Part shown: positions 44,178 through 53,476 of the stretch, piece by piece
Layout: every line of letters starts with the position of its first letter
Position numbering within the stretch: the first letter of the stretch is position 1
Assembly: GCA_016713725.1 (NCBI GenBank)
Contig: JADJOO010000015.1
Coordinates: 42,474-106,473, forward strand
Length of the DNA stretch: 64,000 nucleotides
DNA from: Pseudomonadota bacterium
GTDB lineage: Bacteria > Pseudomonadota > Gammaproteobacteria > Steroidobacterales > Steroidobacteraceae
Reading direction: 5' to 3'
Made by a program: the position numbers and the translations under genes
Notes under the pieces: generated by a model
Told to the model about the DNA's origin: nothing
Seen by the model: only the letters and a program-made list of their open reading frames with translations
Databases searched by the model: none

Positions 44178-46262
44178 TCAGACGTTGCGGAAACGCTCGC
44201 CCGCGCCGACCCAGCGGCCGACGAGGCCCGCTATGTTGGCCTGCGGACCGTCCAGCATCAATGCCGACGCACGCTGGACGTCCGGCAGCAGGTCCGCGTC
44301 GCGGATCAGGTCGGCCACCCGCAGCTGCATCAGGCCCGTCTGCCGCGTGCCCAGCAGCTCGCCCGGACCGCGCAGTTCGAGGTCCCGGCGCGCCACTTCG
44401 AAGCCGTCATTCGTTTCGCGCAGGACCGCCAGGCGCTCGCGCGCAATGGGCGACAGCGGACCCTGGTAGAGCAGGACGCACGTGCTTTCGACCGAGCCGC
44501 GACCCACGCGGCCGCGCAGCTGGTGCAGCTGGGCGAGTCCCATGCGCTCGGCGTTCTCGACGATCATCAGGCTCGCGTTGGGCACGTCCACGCCCACCTC
44601 GATCACCGTCGTTGCGACCAGCAGGTCGAGCTTGCCCTGCTTGAACGAGGTCATGACGGCGTCCTTCTGCTTGCCCGCCATCCGCCCGTGGATCAGGCCG
44701 ATACGCACGCCCGGCAGCGCTTCGGCCAGTTGCGCCGCGGTTTTTTCCGCCGCCTCGTAGCGCACGAGATCGGATTCGTCGATCAGCGGGCAAACCCAGT
44801 ACGCCTGGCGTCCCGAGCGGCAGGCCGTGTCGATGCGCTCGACGATGTCGCTGCGCCGCGTGTCCGGCAGCACCACCGTCTTGATCGGCGTGCGTCCCGG
44901 CGGCAGCTCGTCGATGATCGAGACGTCGAGGTCCGCATACGCCGTCATTGCCAGCGTGCGCGGGATCGGCGTGGCAGTCATGACGAGCTGGTGCGGAAAC
45001 CGGCCGTTCGACTGGCCCTTCTCGCGCAACTGCAGGCGCTGGTGCACACCGAAGCGGTGCTGCTCGTCGACGATGGCCAGCACGAGACGCTGGAACTCGA
45101 CGCCTTCCTGGAACAGGGCATGCGTGCCCACGGCGACCTGGATCGAGCCCGACGCCAGATCGGCCTCGAGTGCCGCGCGCACTTTGCCGGTCTGCCGGCC
45201 GGTCAGCAGCGCGACTCGAACGCCGAGCGGTTCCAGCCACGCGTTGAAGTTGCGCGCGTGCTGTTCGGCGAGCAGTTCCGTCGGCGCCATCACGGCCGCC
45301 TGCGCCCCGTGTTCCACCGCACGCACCGCGGCCAGCGCAGCGACCACCGTCTTGCCCGAGCCGACGTCGCCCTGCACCAGTCGCATCATCGGATGCGGAC
45401 GCTGCAGATCCTTCTCGATCTCGGCCCACACGCGCGTCTGGGCGCCCGTGAGTTTGAATGGCAGGCTCGCGAGGCAACGCTCGGCCAGGTCGTTCCTGCG
45501 CGGCAACGGCCACGCGGCGTCCTTGTCGGTTTCCTGCCGCAGCAGTCGCAGGCTCAGCTGATGCGCCAGCAGTTCCTCGAAGGCGAGCCGTCGTTGCGCG
45601 GGATGCCGGCCTTCCTCGAGCTCAGCGACGTTGGCGTCGGGCGGCGGCCGGTGCACGTAAAGCAGCGCGGCCTCGAGCGGCGGCAGGTCGAACGCATCGA
45701 GCACGCCGGGCGGCACGTAGTCCCGGATCGCGCCTTGCGACAGCATCGCCAGCGCCATGTCGGTGAGCACGCGCAAGCGTCCCTGCTGCACGCCTTCCGT
45801 CGTCGGATAGATCGGAGTCAGGCAATCGGGCGGTGCGCCGCTCGCATCGGCCAGCACGCGCCGGTATTCCGGATGCACGATTTCAAGACCGCCCGGACCG
45901 AGGCGCGCTTCGCCAAAGCAGCGCAGGCGCAGCCCGCGCACGAGTTGCGCCTGCTGCGCACCGGAAAAATGAAAGAAGCGCAGCGTGACGAACCCGGTGC
46001 CGTCGGCCAGGCGCACCAGCAGCGTGCGGCGCTTGCGGAACACGACTTCGGCCAGTTGGATCTCGCCTTCGACGACGGCGCGGTCGCCGTTGCGCAGCGT
46101 GCCGATCGGCACGACGCGCGTGCGGTCCTCGTAGCGCAGCGGCAGGTGGAACAGCACGTCCTGTACGGTGTGCAGGCCGAGCCGCGCGAGCGCTTCCGCG
46201 AGTGCGGGACCCACGCCACGCAGCGCCGTGACCGGCCGTTCGGCGAGCGTGGGGTCACTCAT
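44178..46262 (-). CDS. recG: ATP-dependent DNA helicase RecG
   Basis: Branched-DNA helicase for fork rescue and recombination. 694 residues from ATG 46260-46262 (MSDPTLAERP); a longer frame upstream overlaps ridA and is rejected. N-terminal wedge domain (PVTALRGVGPALAEALARLG and an OB fold), then helicase motifs: LVQGDVGSGKTVVAALA (Walker A), IVDEQHRFGVHQR (DEQH), MTATPIPRTLAMTAYADLD (III), and QLRGRVGRG (VI). Ten bp after ridA. Confidence 0.96.
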   Translation of the reverse strand: MSDPTLAERPVTALRGVGPALAEALARLGLHTVQDVLFHLPLRYEDRTRVVPIGTLRNGDRAVVEGEIQLAEVVFRKRRTLLVRLADGTGFVTLRFFHFSGAQQAQLVRGLRLRCFGEARLGPGGLEIVHPEYRRVLADASGAPPDCLTPIYPTTEGVQQGRLRVLTDMALAMLSQGAIRDYVPPGVLDAFDLPPLEAALLYVHRPPPDANVAELEEGRHPAQRRLAFEELLAHQLSLRLLRQETDKDAAWPLPRRNDLAERCLASLPFKLTGAQTRVWAEIEKDLQRPHPMMRLVQGDVGSGKTVVAALAAVRAVEHGAQAAVMAPTELLAEQHARNFNAWLEPLGVRVALLTGRQTGKVRAALEADLASGSIQVAVGTHALFQEGVEFQRLVLAIVDEQHRFGVHQRLQLREKGQSNGRFPHQLVMTATPIPRTLAMTAYADLDVSIIDELPPGRTPIKTVVLPDTRRSDIVERIDTACRSGRQAYWVCPLIDESDLVRYEAAEKTAAQLAEALPGVRIGLIHGRMAGKQKDAVMTSFKQGKLDLLVATTVIEVGVDVPNASLMIVENAERMGLAQLHQLRGRVGRGSVESTCVLLYQGPLSPIARERLAVLRETNDGFEVARRDLELRGPGELLGTRQTGLMQLRVADLIRDADLLPDVQRASALMLDGPQANIAGLVGRWVGAGERFRNV

Positions 46263-46272
46263 CGACTGAGGC

Positions 46273-46653
46273 TCAGAGGACGAGGATGCCGTCCATTTCC
46301 ACGGTCGCGCCCCGCGGCAGGGAGGCAACGCCGACGGCGGCACGAGCCGGGTAGGGCTGTGCGAAGTACTCGGCCATCACCTTGTTGACCGTCTGGAAAT
46401 TTCCCATGTCGGTCAGGTAAACGGTGAGCTTCACGGCGTTCGACAAGTTGCCACCGGCGGCCTTCGCGACGGCCTGCAGGTTGTCGAACACACGCCGCAC
46501 GTGCACTTCGACGTCGCCAGTCACCATTTCCATGGTCTGCGGATCGAGCGGGATCTGGCCCGACAGGTACACGGTGTTACCGGCCTGGATAGCCTGCGAA
46601 TAGGTACCGATGGCCTGCGGCGCCAGCTTGGTCGCGATGGGAATGAAAGACAC
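46273..46653 (-). CDS. ridA: RidA family 2-iminobutanoate/2-iminopropanoate deaminase
   Basis: Clears reactive enamine/imine intermediates made by PLP enzymes. 126 residues. APQAIGTYSQAIQAGNTVYL at the start, and the substrate-binding Arg in YPARAAVGVASLPRGATVEM. In many gammaproteobacteria ridA follows spoT and precedes recG; here the second oxidase cluster lies between spoT and ridA. Confidence 0.95.
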   Translation of the reverse strand: MSFIPIATKLAPQAIGTYSQAIQAGNTVYLSGQIPLDPQTMEMVTGDVEVHVRRVFDNLQAVAKAAGGNLSNAVKLTVYLTDMGNFQTVNKVMAEYFAQPYPARAAVGVASLPRGATVEMDGILVL

Positions 46654-46767
46654 GGGGCAGCTCCTGGGAACGTGGTCGATGCGCAGAGGGTAGTGGAGTG
46701 CCCGTAGTGTGAACAGTAGCGGGGCCGGTCACGACCCGTTGCGCAGCACCGGCAGCCGGGACGCGAG

Positions 46768-47085
46768 TCAGGGCGTGAACGCCACCGAGCGCGTGAGGAA
46801 GGTGTAGTTGCCCTCGATCGCCATCAGGCCGATCAGCACCAGCAGGCACAGCGGTGGCACCAGGATCGCGAGCTTGAGCGCCAGCCGTTCCCACTTCATG
46901 TGCATGAAGATGCTGACGATCAGGCCGGCCTTCAGGAACATGAACACGATGATCAGCGTCCAGCGCGGCAACCCCTGCACGTGGAAGTAGTCGACCATGT
47001 AGGAGAACGCGCTCAGGACGAACAACAGCAGCCAGATCCGGAGATAGACGCTGATGGGATGCTGGGTACCTTCGTGGGCTGACAT
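46768..47085 (-). CDS. Cytochrome c oxidase subunit IV-like protein (second oxidase)
   Basis: 105 residues, three hydrophobic helices. Starts MSAHEGTQHPISVYLRIWLL; KAGLIVSIFMHMKWERLALK is typical of prokaryotic subunit IV (COX4_pro). The ATG is 8 bp after the subunit III gene stop. Last gene of the second cluster. It probably stabilises the complex. Confidence 0.85.
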   Translation of the reverse strand: MSAHEGTQHPISVYLRIWLLLFVLSAFSYMVDYFHVQGLPRWTLIIVFMFLKAGLIVSIFMHMKWERLALKLAILVPPLCLLVLIGLMAIEGNYTFLTRSVAFTP

Positions 47086-47093
47086 GGCTGCTC

Positions 47094-47789
47094 CTACCAG
47101 AGATAGAAGAACGCGAAGATGAAGACCCAGACGAGGTCGACGAAGTGCCAGTACAGCCCGGCGATCTCGACGGCCTCGTAGTTGCCCGTGCGCTCGAAAT
47201 CGCCGCGCCAGACCTTGAGCGCCACGATCACGAGATAGATGACCCCGGCGGAGACGTGCAGGCCGTGGAAGCCGGTGATCATGAAGAACGAGGCGCCGAA
47301 CTGTGCCGCGCCGAGCGGATTGCCCCAGGGCCGGATGCCCTCCTCGATGATCAGCTTGGCCCACTCGAAGGCCTGCATGCCGACGAACATCGCGCCGAAG
47401 CCCGCGGTGATCAGCATCAACGAGGTCGTGCGCGCCCGGTTGCGGCGATAGCCGTAGTTCACCGCCATCGCCATCGTGCCGCTGCTGCTGATCAGGACGA
47501 ACGTCATGATGGCGATCAGGATCAGCGGTATGGGCGCCCCGCCGAGACTCAGCGCGAAGACTTCGCTGGGGTTCGGCCAGGCGACGGTGGACGACATCCG
47601 CACGTGCATGTACGACACGAGGAAGGACGAGAAGATGAACGTGTCGCTGAGGAGGAAGATCCACATCATCGCCTTGCCCCAGTGAACGGGGAAGGCCTGC
47701 TTGTCCGAGGCGAAGTCGGTGACGACACCGGGCAATCCCTCGACTGTGCCGGCCGGCTCGATGTGTCCCGTCATGATCTCGGCTGCCAT
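47094..47789 (-). CDS. Cytochrome c oxidase subunit III (second oxidase)
   Basis: 231 residues from the ATG giving MAAEIMTGHIEPAG; a start four codons earlier is possible. Membrane protein with WGKAMMWIFLLSDTFIFSSF, FFMITGFHGLHVSAGVIYL and GLYWHFVDLVWVFIFAFFYL, the signature ends of subunit III. Shorter than ctaE of the first cluster. Neighbouring cox genes are in tight array. Confidence 0.9.
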   Translation of the reverse strand: MAAEIMTGHIEPAGTVEGLPGVVTDFASDKQAFPVHWGKAMMWIFLLSDTFIFSSFLVSYMHVRMSSTVAWPNPSEVFALSLGGAPIPLILIAIMTFVLISSSGTMAMAVNYGYRRNRARTTSLMLITAGFGAMFVGMQAFEWAKLIIEEGIRPWGNPLGAAQFGASFFMITGFHGLHVSAGVIYLVIVALKVWRGDFERTGNYEAVEIAGLYWHFVDLVWVFIFAFFYLW

Positions 47790-47810
47790 GGGTAGGTGCA
47801 TCCTCAGGCG

Positions 47811-48503
47811 TCAGGTAATCAGGAGCAGTCCGAACAGCACGAGCCAGACGAGCAGCAGGTAGTGCCAGTACACCGTGCAAAGCTCCACGCTCAGTCGCGT
47901 CGAGTCCCCGGCCGTGCTTCCCTGATACATCCTGCTGGCCGCGCGGCCCCAGACGAACAGCCCGCCGAGCAGGTGCAGCCCATGCAGGCCGGTCAGCACG
48001 TAGAAGAAAGCGTTGGCAGGGTTACCCGCCGCGTAGTAGCCCGCCGCCTGCAGCTGGCGCCACGCCAGCCACTGGCCGGCGAGAAAGGCGATGGCGAACA
48101 GTCCGCCCGCGAGCATGCCGGCGCGGGCACGCTGGAAATCGCCGCGACGCAGCGCCCAGCTGGCCAGTTGCATCCCGCAGCTGCCCGCGACCAGCAAGGC
48201 CGTGGTCACCCACAGGATTGCCGGGTCGGCGACCGGGCGCCAGTCCCGCAGGTCGACGCCCTTCACGGCTTCGGGGTTCATGCGCATGAGGTACGCCGTG
48301 ATGAACAGCGCGAAGAACGAGGTCGCCACCGCAAGAAACACCCACAACCCGATGCGCGCCGCCGCGGGGCCTGCCATCTGGGCGGTGTCACGACCATCGT
48401 AGGTGCCCTGCGCCTCCCACGGTTTCGTGGTCAGCCGTCGCACGGCCAGCCACCAGACATAAATGCCGGCGACGAGCGCGACGGCGGCGACGGTAATGTT
48501 CAT
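47811..48503 (-). CDS. Second subunit III-like protein of the alternative oxidase cluster
   Basis: 230 residues with a cytochrome oxidase subunit III fold: IGLWVFLAVATSFFALFITA, NAFFYVLTGLHGLHLLGGLF and CTVYWHYLLLVWLVLFGLLL. The start overlaps the subunit I stop by four bases (ATGA). Two subunit III-like genes side by side is the pattern of the CoxMNOP-type alternative oxidases known from rhizobia. Which acts as true subunit III is not clear. Confidence 0.85.
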   Translation of the reverse strand: MNITVAAVALVAGIYVWWLAVRRLTTKPWEAQGTYDGRDTAQMAGPAAARIGLWVFLAVATSFFALFITAYLMRMNPEAVKGVDLRDWRPVADPAILWVTTALLVAGSCGMQLASWALRRGDFQRARAGMLAGGLFAIAFLAGQWLAWRQLQAAGYYAAGNPANAFFYVLTGLHGLHLLGGLFVWGRAASRMYQGSTAGDSTRLSVELCTVYWHYLLLVWLVLFGLLLIT

Positions 48504-50260
48504 CCGTGACTGGCCTGGCCATGCGTGGCCGGGACGCGCCCGTCCGGCGCCTCGTTCTGTGGCACGAAGTCTTCCTTGTGGCCTGGCGCGCCGAATTCAT
48601 AAGCCCAGCGATAGACCACCGGCAACTCCGGCCCCCAGTTGCCATGGCGCGGCGGCGTCTCGGGCGTCTGCCACTCGAGCGTGGTCGCACGCCAGGGATT
48701 GCCGTCGGCAGGTTTGCCGTGCTTGAGACTCCATGCCAGGTTGAACAGGAAGATCAACTGCGAGGCCGCCACGAACAGCGCGGCAACGGAGATGGCGGCA
48801 TTCATCGACTGCACCGAATCCGGCAGGAAGTACGTGTCGCCCATTTCATAGTAGCGGCGCGGCAAGCCGAGGATGCCGAGGTAGTGCATCGGCAGGAAGA
48901 TGGCGTAGGTGCCGACGAAGGTGAGCCAGAAATGCAGCTTGCCCAGCACTTCGCTGGTCATGCGCCCGGTCATCTTCGGGTACCAGTGGTAGATCGCACC
49001 GCAGACCACCAGCACCGGCGAAACGCCCATCACCATGTGGAAGTGCGCGATCACGAAGTACGTGTCCGAGAGGGGCACGTCCACGGTGACGTTGCCCAGA
49101 AACAATCCCGTCAGCCCGCCATTGATGAATGTGAACACGAAGCCGATGGCGAACAGCATCGGCACCGTGAGGTGCACGTCGCCGCGCCAGAGCGTGAGCA
49201 CCCAGTTGTAGACCTTGAGCGCGGTTGGAATCGCGATGATCAGGGTCGTGGTGGCGAAGAAGAACCCGAAGTACGGATTCATGCCGCTGACGTACATGTG
49301 GTGGGCCCAGACCACGAAGCTCAGCACGCCGATCGCGACGATCGCCCACACCATCATCCGGTACCCGAAAATGTGGCGGCGCGCGTGCACGCTGATCAGG
49401 TCGGAGACGATGCCGAACGCCGGCAGCGCGACGATGTAGACCTCGGGGTGCCCGAAGAACCAGAACAGGTGCTGGAACAGCAGCGGACTGCCGCCCTTGT
49501 GCCCCGTCTGCTCGCCGAGCGACATGATCGCGGGCATGAAGAAGCTGGTGCCGAGCTGGTTGTCCAGCGCCATCATGATTGCGCTGACCAGCAGCGCCGG
49601 GAAGGCGAGCAGCGCGAGGATGGTGGCCATGAAGATGCCCCACACCGACAACGGCATGCGCATGAGCGTCATGCCGCGCGTGCGGGCCTGGAGCACCGTC
49701 ACCACGTAGTTCAGGCCGCCCATCGTGAAGCCGACGATGAAGAAGGCGAGCGAGACGAGCATCAGGATGATGCCCCAGCCCGCGCCCGGTGTTCCCGTGA
49801 GGATCGCCTGCGGCGGATAGAGAGTCCAACCCGCGCCAGTCGATCCACCGGGCACGAAGAAGCTGGCGACGAGCACCAGCACGGCGAGCAGGTAGACCCA
49901 GTAGCTGACCATGTTCAGGTACGGAAAGACCATGTCGCGCGCGCCGCACATCAGCGGGATCAGGTAATTGCCGAAGCCGCCGAGGAACAGCGCCGTGAGC
50001 AGGTAGACCACCATGATCATCCCGTGCATGGTCACGAACTGGTGGTAGTTGGCCGGATTGATGAAATGGAACGTGTCGGGAAAGCCGAGCTGCAGCCGCA
50101 TCATCATCGACAGCCCGATCGCCACGAGCCCGATGGCCATCGCCGTCACCATGTACTGGATGGCGATCACCTTGTGGTCCTGGCTCCAGACGTACCTGGT
50201 GAGGAACGTCTGCGGGTCGTGCATGTGCGCGTGCTGGTCCGCGATCGCGACGTATGACAT
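48500..50260 (-). CDS. Cytochrome c oxidase subunit I (second, alternative oxidase)
   Basis: 586 residues, haem-copper catalytic subunit. TVHALIM-equivalent is MHGMIMVVYLLTALFLGGFG, CuB/Tyr motif FGHPEVYIVALPAFGIVSDL, WAHHMYVSG, K-channel Lys in IPTALKVYNW, HFHMVMGVSPVL. D-channel Asp in CGARDMVFPYLN. These are A1-type features, but the protein is clearly different from ctaD of the first cluster (longer start, C-terminal tail rich in polar residues), so it is a separate oxidase and not a recent duplicate. 37 bp after the subunit II gene. Confidence 0.93.
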   Translation of the reverse strand: MSYVAIADQHAHMHDPQTFLTRYVWSQDHKVIAIQYMVTAMAIGLVAIGLSMMMRLQLGFPDTFHFINPANYHQFVTMHGMIMVVYLLTALFLGGFGNYLIPLMCGARDMVFPYLNMVSYWVYLLAVLVLVASFFVPGGSTGAGWTLYPPQAILTGTPGAGWGIILMLVSLAFFIVGFTMGGLNYVVTVLQARTRGMTLMRMPLSVWGIFMATILALLAFPALLVSAIMMALDNQLGTSFFMPAIMSLGEQTGHKGGSPLLFQHLFWFFGHPEVYIVALPAFGIVSDLISVHARRHIFGYRMMVWAIVAIGVLSFVVWAHHMYVSGMNPYFGFFFATTTLIIAIPTALKVYNWVLTLWRGDVHLTVPMLFAIGFVFTFINGGLTGLFLGNVTVDVPLSDTYFVIAHFHMVMGVSPVLVVCGAIYHWYPKMTGRMTSEVLGKLHFWLTFVGTYAIFLPMHYLGILGLPRRYYEMGDTYFLPDSVQSMNAAISVAALFVAASQLIFLFNLAWSLKHGKPADGNPWRATTLEWQTPETPPRHGNWGPELPVVYRWAYEFGAPGHKEDFVPQNEAPDGRVPATHGQASHG

Positions 50261-50297
50261 CAGGTCGTCTCCGTGCTCGGCATTGCGTCGCCTGCTT

Positions 50298-51655
50298 TCA
50301 GCGCAGGGTGTTGATATACGCCAGCAAGTCGTCGGTCTGCTTGCCTTCGGGCACGACCCTGCTCAGTCGCGCCATCTGCGCGCCATGCAGATCCTGCGGA
50401 TGGCGGCCACGATGGCCTTCCCGGAACTGTTGCAACTGGCGCGCCAGGTACCAGTCGCTCATGCCGGCGAGCGGTGGCGCATTCGTCGACCACGAACCCT
50501 GGCCCGCGGCGCCGTGGCAGTACGCGCAGGTGATATAGCTGGACGCGCCCGCCGCCGCATCGCCACGGATGGTCGAGTGCGCGGCCTTGTCCGGAAGCGT
50601 CGCGATGTAGGCGACGACGTTGTCGATGGTCGTCTCGTCGAGCGGCTCGACGATCGCCGACATCTGGATTGCGATGTCGTTGCCCGGCGCACCGCCGCGC
50701 ATTCCATCCTGGAAGTTGTGCACCTGCCGCGTGAGGTACCACTTGGGCAGGCCGGCGAGTTTCGGTGCGTTGAGCGCCTGGTTGCCTTCGGCATTGATGC
50801 CGTGGCAGGCCGAGCAGACCGAGTAGGCTGTCGCTCCCGCGACCAGGTCGGCGGCGGGGCGTGCCGTCAGCTGCGCGTATGTCCGCTGGTTGGCGAGCCA
50901 TGCCTGGTAGGTGTCGGCGTCGTCGACCACGACCCGGCTGCGCATGGCGAAGTGCCCCATGCCGCACAGTTCCTCGCACAGGATCTCGAACTCGCCGGTC
51001 CGGGTGGGTGTCAGCCACATGAAGGTGACCATGCCCGGCACCGTGTCCATCTTCACGCGGAACTGCGGCACGGTGAAATTGTGGAGGACGTCCTTGGACC
51101 GCAGCAGCACCTTGACCGGCTTGTCGAGCGGAAGGTGCAGCTCGGGCCCGAAGACCAGCACGTCGTCCTGGCCGCGCGGATCGTTGGCGTCCATGCCAAA
51201 AGGGTTGTCGGCTCCGATCAGCGTGGCATCGATGGCGCCGAGTACCCCGTCTTCGCCCGGCAGGCGGAAGCTCCACGACCACTGCTGGCCGACGGCCTCG
51301 ACCACGGCCGCGTCGTCCGGCACGGTCACGAACTTCGCCCAGACGACGAGTCCTGGCGCGAGCATTGCCGCGACGCCGACCGTCGTCAGCCCGATCAGCC
51401 ACCACTCGAGTTTCTTGTATTCGGGCTGCATTCCGCCCGGCGTGACTCGCCCTTGCGATGCCGGTAGCGGACGATCGCGTAGGCCATGAACAGGTTCACG
51501 GCCACGAACACGGCGCCGGTGACCCAGAACGTCAGGTTGATGGTGTCGTCCATCGTCTGCCAGTTGGAGGCGATGGGCGTGAACCACCAGGGGTTCAGGA
51601 AATGGAACGCTACGGTGCCGATCACCAGCAACACGAGCGCCAGCGCGATTGCCAT
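50298..51655 (-). pseudogene. Cytochrome c oxidase subunit II with two cytochrome c domains, frame broken
   Basis: caa3-type subunit II. The N-terminus (MAIALALVLLVIGTVAFHFL, then a second helix ending AYAIVRYRHRKGESRRAE) is in one frame; the rest, from PEYKKLEWWLIGLTTVG, in another. Adding one base near 51421 joins them. CuA ligands are CEELCGMGHFAM plus the His in VLHNFTVP. Two haem c sites follow: CSACH (SVCSACHGINAEGNQ) and CAYCH (YITCAYCHGAAGQG), so electrons can enter through attached cytochromes. This is an independent break from that in the first ctaC. Confidence 0.88.
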
Positions 51656-52233
51656 GCGCTACCCCTTCTGCAGGAGCTGGTCACCCCGGTGGATCGGCGG
51701 GACTCTCGAGTGAGCGTACTGAACGGATTGATGAAATGGCGGTCGACCGCAACCAGTTCGGATTCGGGGTGGCGCTCGCGCATCATCTTGTTGACCGCGG
51801 CTTCCTGCTCCTTCAGGGCATAGATCAGGATCAGGAACTTCCCGGCTTCGAGGTCGTCATGGAACCTTGCGAGCTTGCGGTTCTCGATGCCGATGCCGAT
51901 CAGCCCGCCTTCCCATGCACCGAACAGCGTGGCCACGCCGACCAGGATGTAGTAGACGAATGCCGGTATCTCGATGCCGATGGGGTCGAAGTAGTCGAGC
52001 AGGAACACGCCGACGAGCCCGACCAGGAAACCGAGCACGCCGCCGATGATGCCGTCCCGGACGACATCCAGCGTCTCGAGATAATTGCTGGAGTGGATGT
52101 GCTGCTGCTGCAGCCCGGCTTCGTCACGCGAGATGACGTGGACAAAGAAGTCCTTGATGCCGGCCTCGTGCAGGTCGTCGGAAATAACCTGGGTACTGCC
52201 GAGCGTCGGCGCCAGGTAATAAAGGCACTTCAT
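51622..52233 (-). CDS. Unknown two-helix protein in oxidase cluster (GSP17M-like layout)
   Basis: 203 residues. An N-terminal soluble segment (MKCLYYLAPTLGSTQVISDD, then HEAGIKDFFVHVISRDEAGL) precedes two Gly-rich membrane helices (about 65-85 and 90-115, GGVLGFLVGLVGVFLLDYF). A third soluble part has FLILIYALKEQEAAVNKMM. The layout recalls general-stress GSP17M-like proteins, which is only a resemblance. The last 20 residues are Ser/Arg-rich; dropping one base of the GGG at 51699-51701 would instead end the protein at a TGA at 51681-51683, before a good ribosome site for subunit II, and remove the 34-bp overlap. Conserved role in the oxidase unknown. Confidence 0.65.
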   Translation of the reverse strand: MKCLYYLAPTLGSTQVISDDLHEAGIKDFFVHVISRDEAGLQQQHIHSSNYLETLDVVRDGIIGGVLGFLVGLVGVFLLDYFDPIGIEIPAFVYYILVGVATLFGAWEGGLIGIGIENRKLARFHDDLEAGKFLILIYALKEQEAAVNKMMRERHPESELVAVDRHFINPFSTLTRESRRSTGVTSSCRRGSAWQSRWRSCCW

Positions 52234-52285
52234 CTACTCTCCCCCCGCAGAAATTGTGGTCGCGACCGTCCTCAGCTGAGCGCGG

Positions 52286-52537
52286 CTACTCCTCTCCCCA
52301 GAACCAGGCGAGCAGCCCGAAACCGAACAAGGTGATTGAAATGAGCGCGAACGGCAGCGCAGGTGCCCAGATCGGCACGTGATCCAGCGAGCCGGCCGCC
52401 CGGATGACGGGTCCCCCGACCAGCACGAGGATTGCGCCAATGGCGATGCCCCGGGCCATAAACGATCCGCGCTGCCAGGCGAAGTACCACAGCAGCAGGC
52501 CGCCGAGCAGCACCAACGTGATCACGAATGCGTACAT
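52286..52537 (-). CDS. Small three-helix membrane protein of unknown function
   Basis: 83 residues from ATG 52535-52537 (MYAFVITLVLLGGLLLWYF). Three hydrophobic helices; ends LLAWFWGEE. Lies between the SCO gene and the two-helix protein in the second oxidase cluster. Not recognised. Probably an accessory of the cluster by position only. Confidence 0.6.
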   Translation of the reverse strand: MYAFVITLVLLGGLLLWYFAWQRGSFMARGIAIGAILVLVGGPVIRAAGSLDHVPIWAPALPFALISITLFGFGLLAWFWGEE

Positions 52538-52657
52538 CCTGGACAAACTCTAGCAGATATTTTCTGCATGGAAGCGCCGGATGCGAATGCGTCTTGATAC
52601 TGCGGTGCAGCGAAAATAATCGCGTGCCGTGGGCCCGCCGCGCTTGAACCCGGGGGT

Positions 52658-53450
52658 TCAGTGTTTCCTGCGGCCCGCCAGGATGATCGCCACCGCCACC
52701 ATGCCGAGCACCATCAGGGCGGGGATTGCGGCCGCGAGCATCGAGTAGTCGATGCGGTAACGTCCCGATGTCGGATCGTAGACCGAGCAGTAGAGCTTCA
52801 CTCGCTCGATGAGCCCCTGCAGCGAGGCGCGCTCGACGCGACGACCGAGCAGCAGTTCCTTCAGCGGCTCAACCAGCTCCGGGGGCGAGAACGCCGCGCC
52901 GTACACCTGCTGCGCGACGGTGCCGTTGGCATCCAGGATCGTGACCTGCGTGATGTGGTCGAACCCCCGGGCAGACGGCAGCCAGGTGAAGCCGACCTCG
53001 TCGGTGAGGCGGCGCACCGTCGCCGCATCGGCGCTCGCAAAGTGCCAGTCCGGGTCATCGATGCCGCGATCGCGTCCATAGGCCAGCATGCGTTCAGGGC
53101 TGTCGTGAGCGCTGTCGAAGCCGACCGTGAGCACGGTAAAGCTGCGTGCGCCCAGTGCGTCGCGCGCAATCCTGGTGACCTCACGCAGGTGCAGGGTCTG
53201 GCCCGAGCACACGGCGAAACAATTGGTAAAGACGAGGCTCAGCACCACCGGGCGTCCCCGCAGGTCGGCGAGACGCAGCGGTTTGCCGCCCTGGTCGATG
53301 AACCTCGTGGTTGCCCGTCCCGCGACCGATAACCGCCTGGCTTGCGCGCAGCGCTGCGGCATCGGCCTCGTTGCCCGCCGGTTGCGTCGCGTGGCCGGCG
53401 GACGCTGCCAGCAGCAGCGGCAACATAAAACCGACGAACCCCTTCCCCAC
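52658..53450 (-). pseudogene. SCO1/SenC copper chaperone of the second oxidase, frame broken
   Basis: Delivers copper to CuA. The start (GTG at 53448-53450) gives a signal peptide with core GFMLPLLLAASAGHA, then ALRASQAVIGR. One extra base near 53303-53306 splits it from the rest; restored, the frame continues FIDQGGKPLRLADLRGRPVV. The copper ligands are CFAVC in FTNCFAVCSGQTLH and the His in GFDHITQVTILD. A C-terminal membrane helix (LAAAIPALMVLGMVAVAII) is present, not typical of classical SCO proteins. It lies 26 bp after spoT. Confidence 0.82.
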
Positions 53451-53476
53451 GTTCCTCGCCTGCCAGGCCCGTCCGC

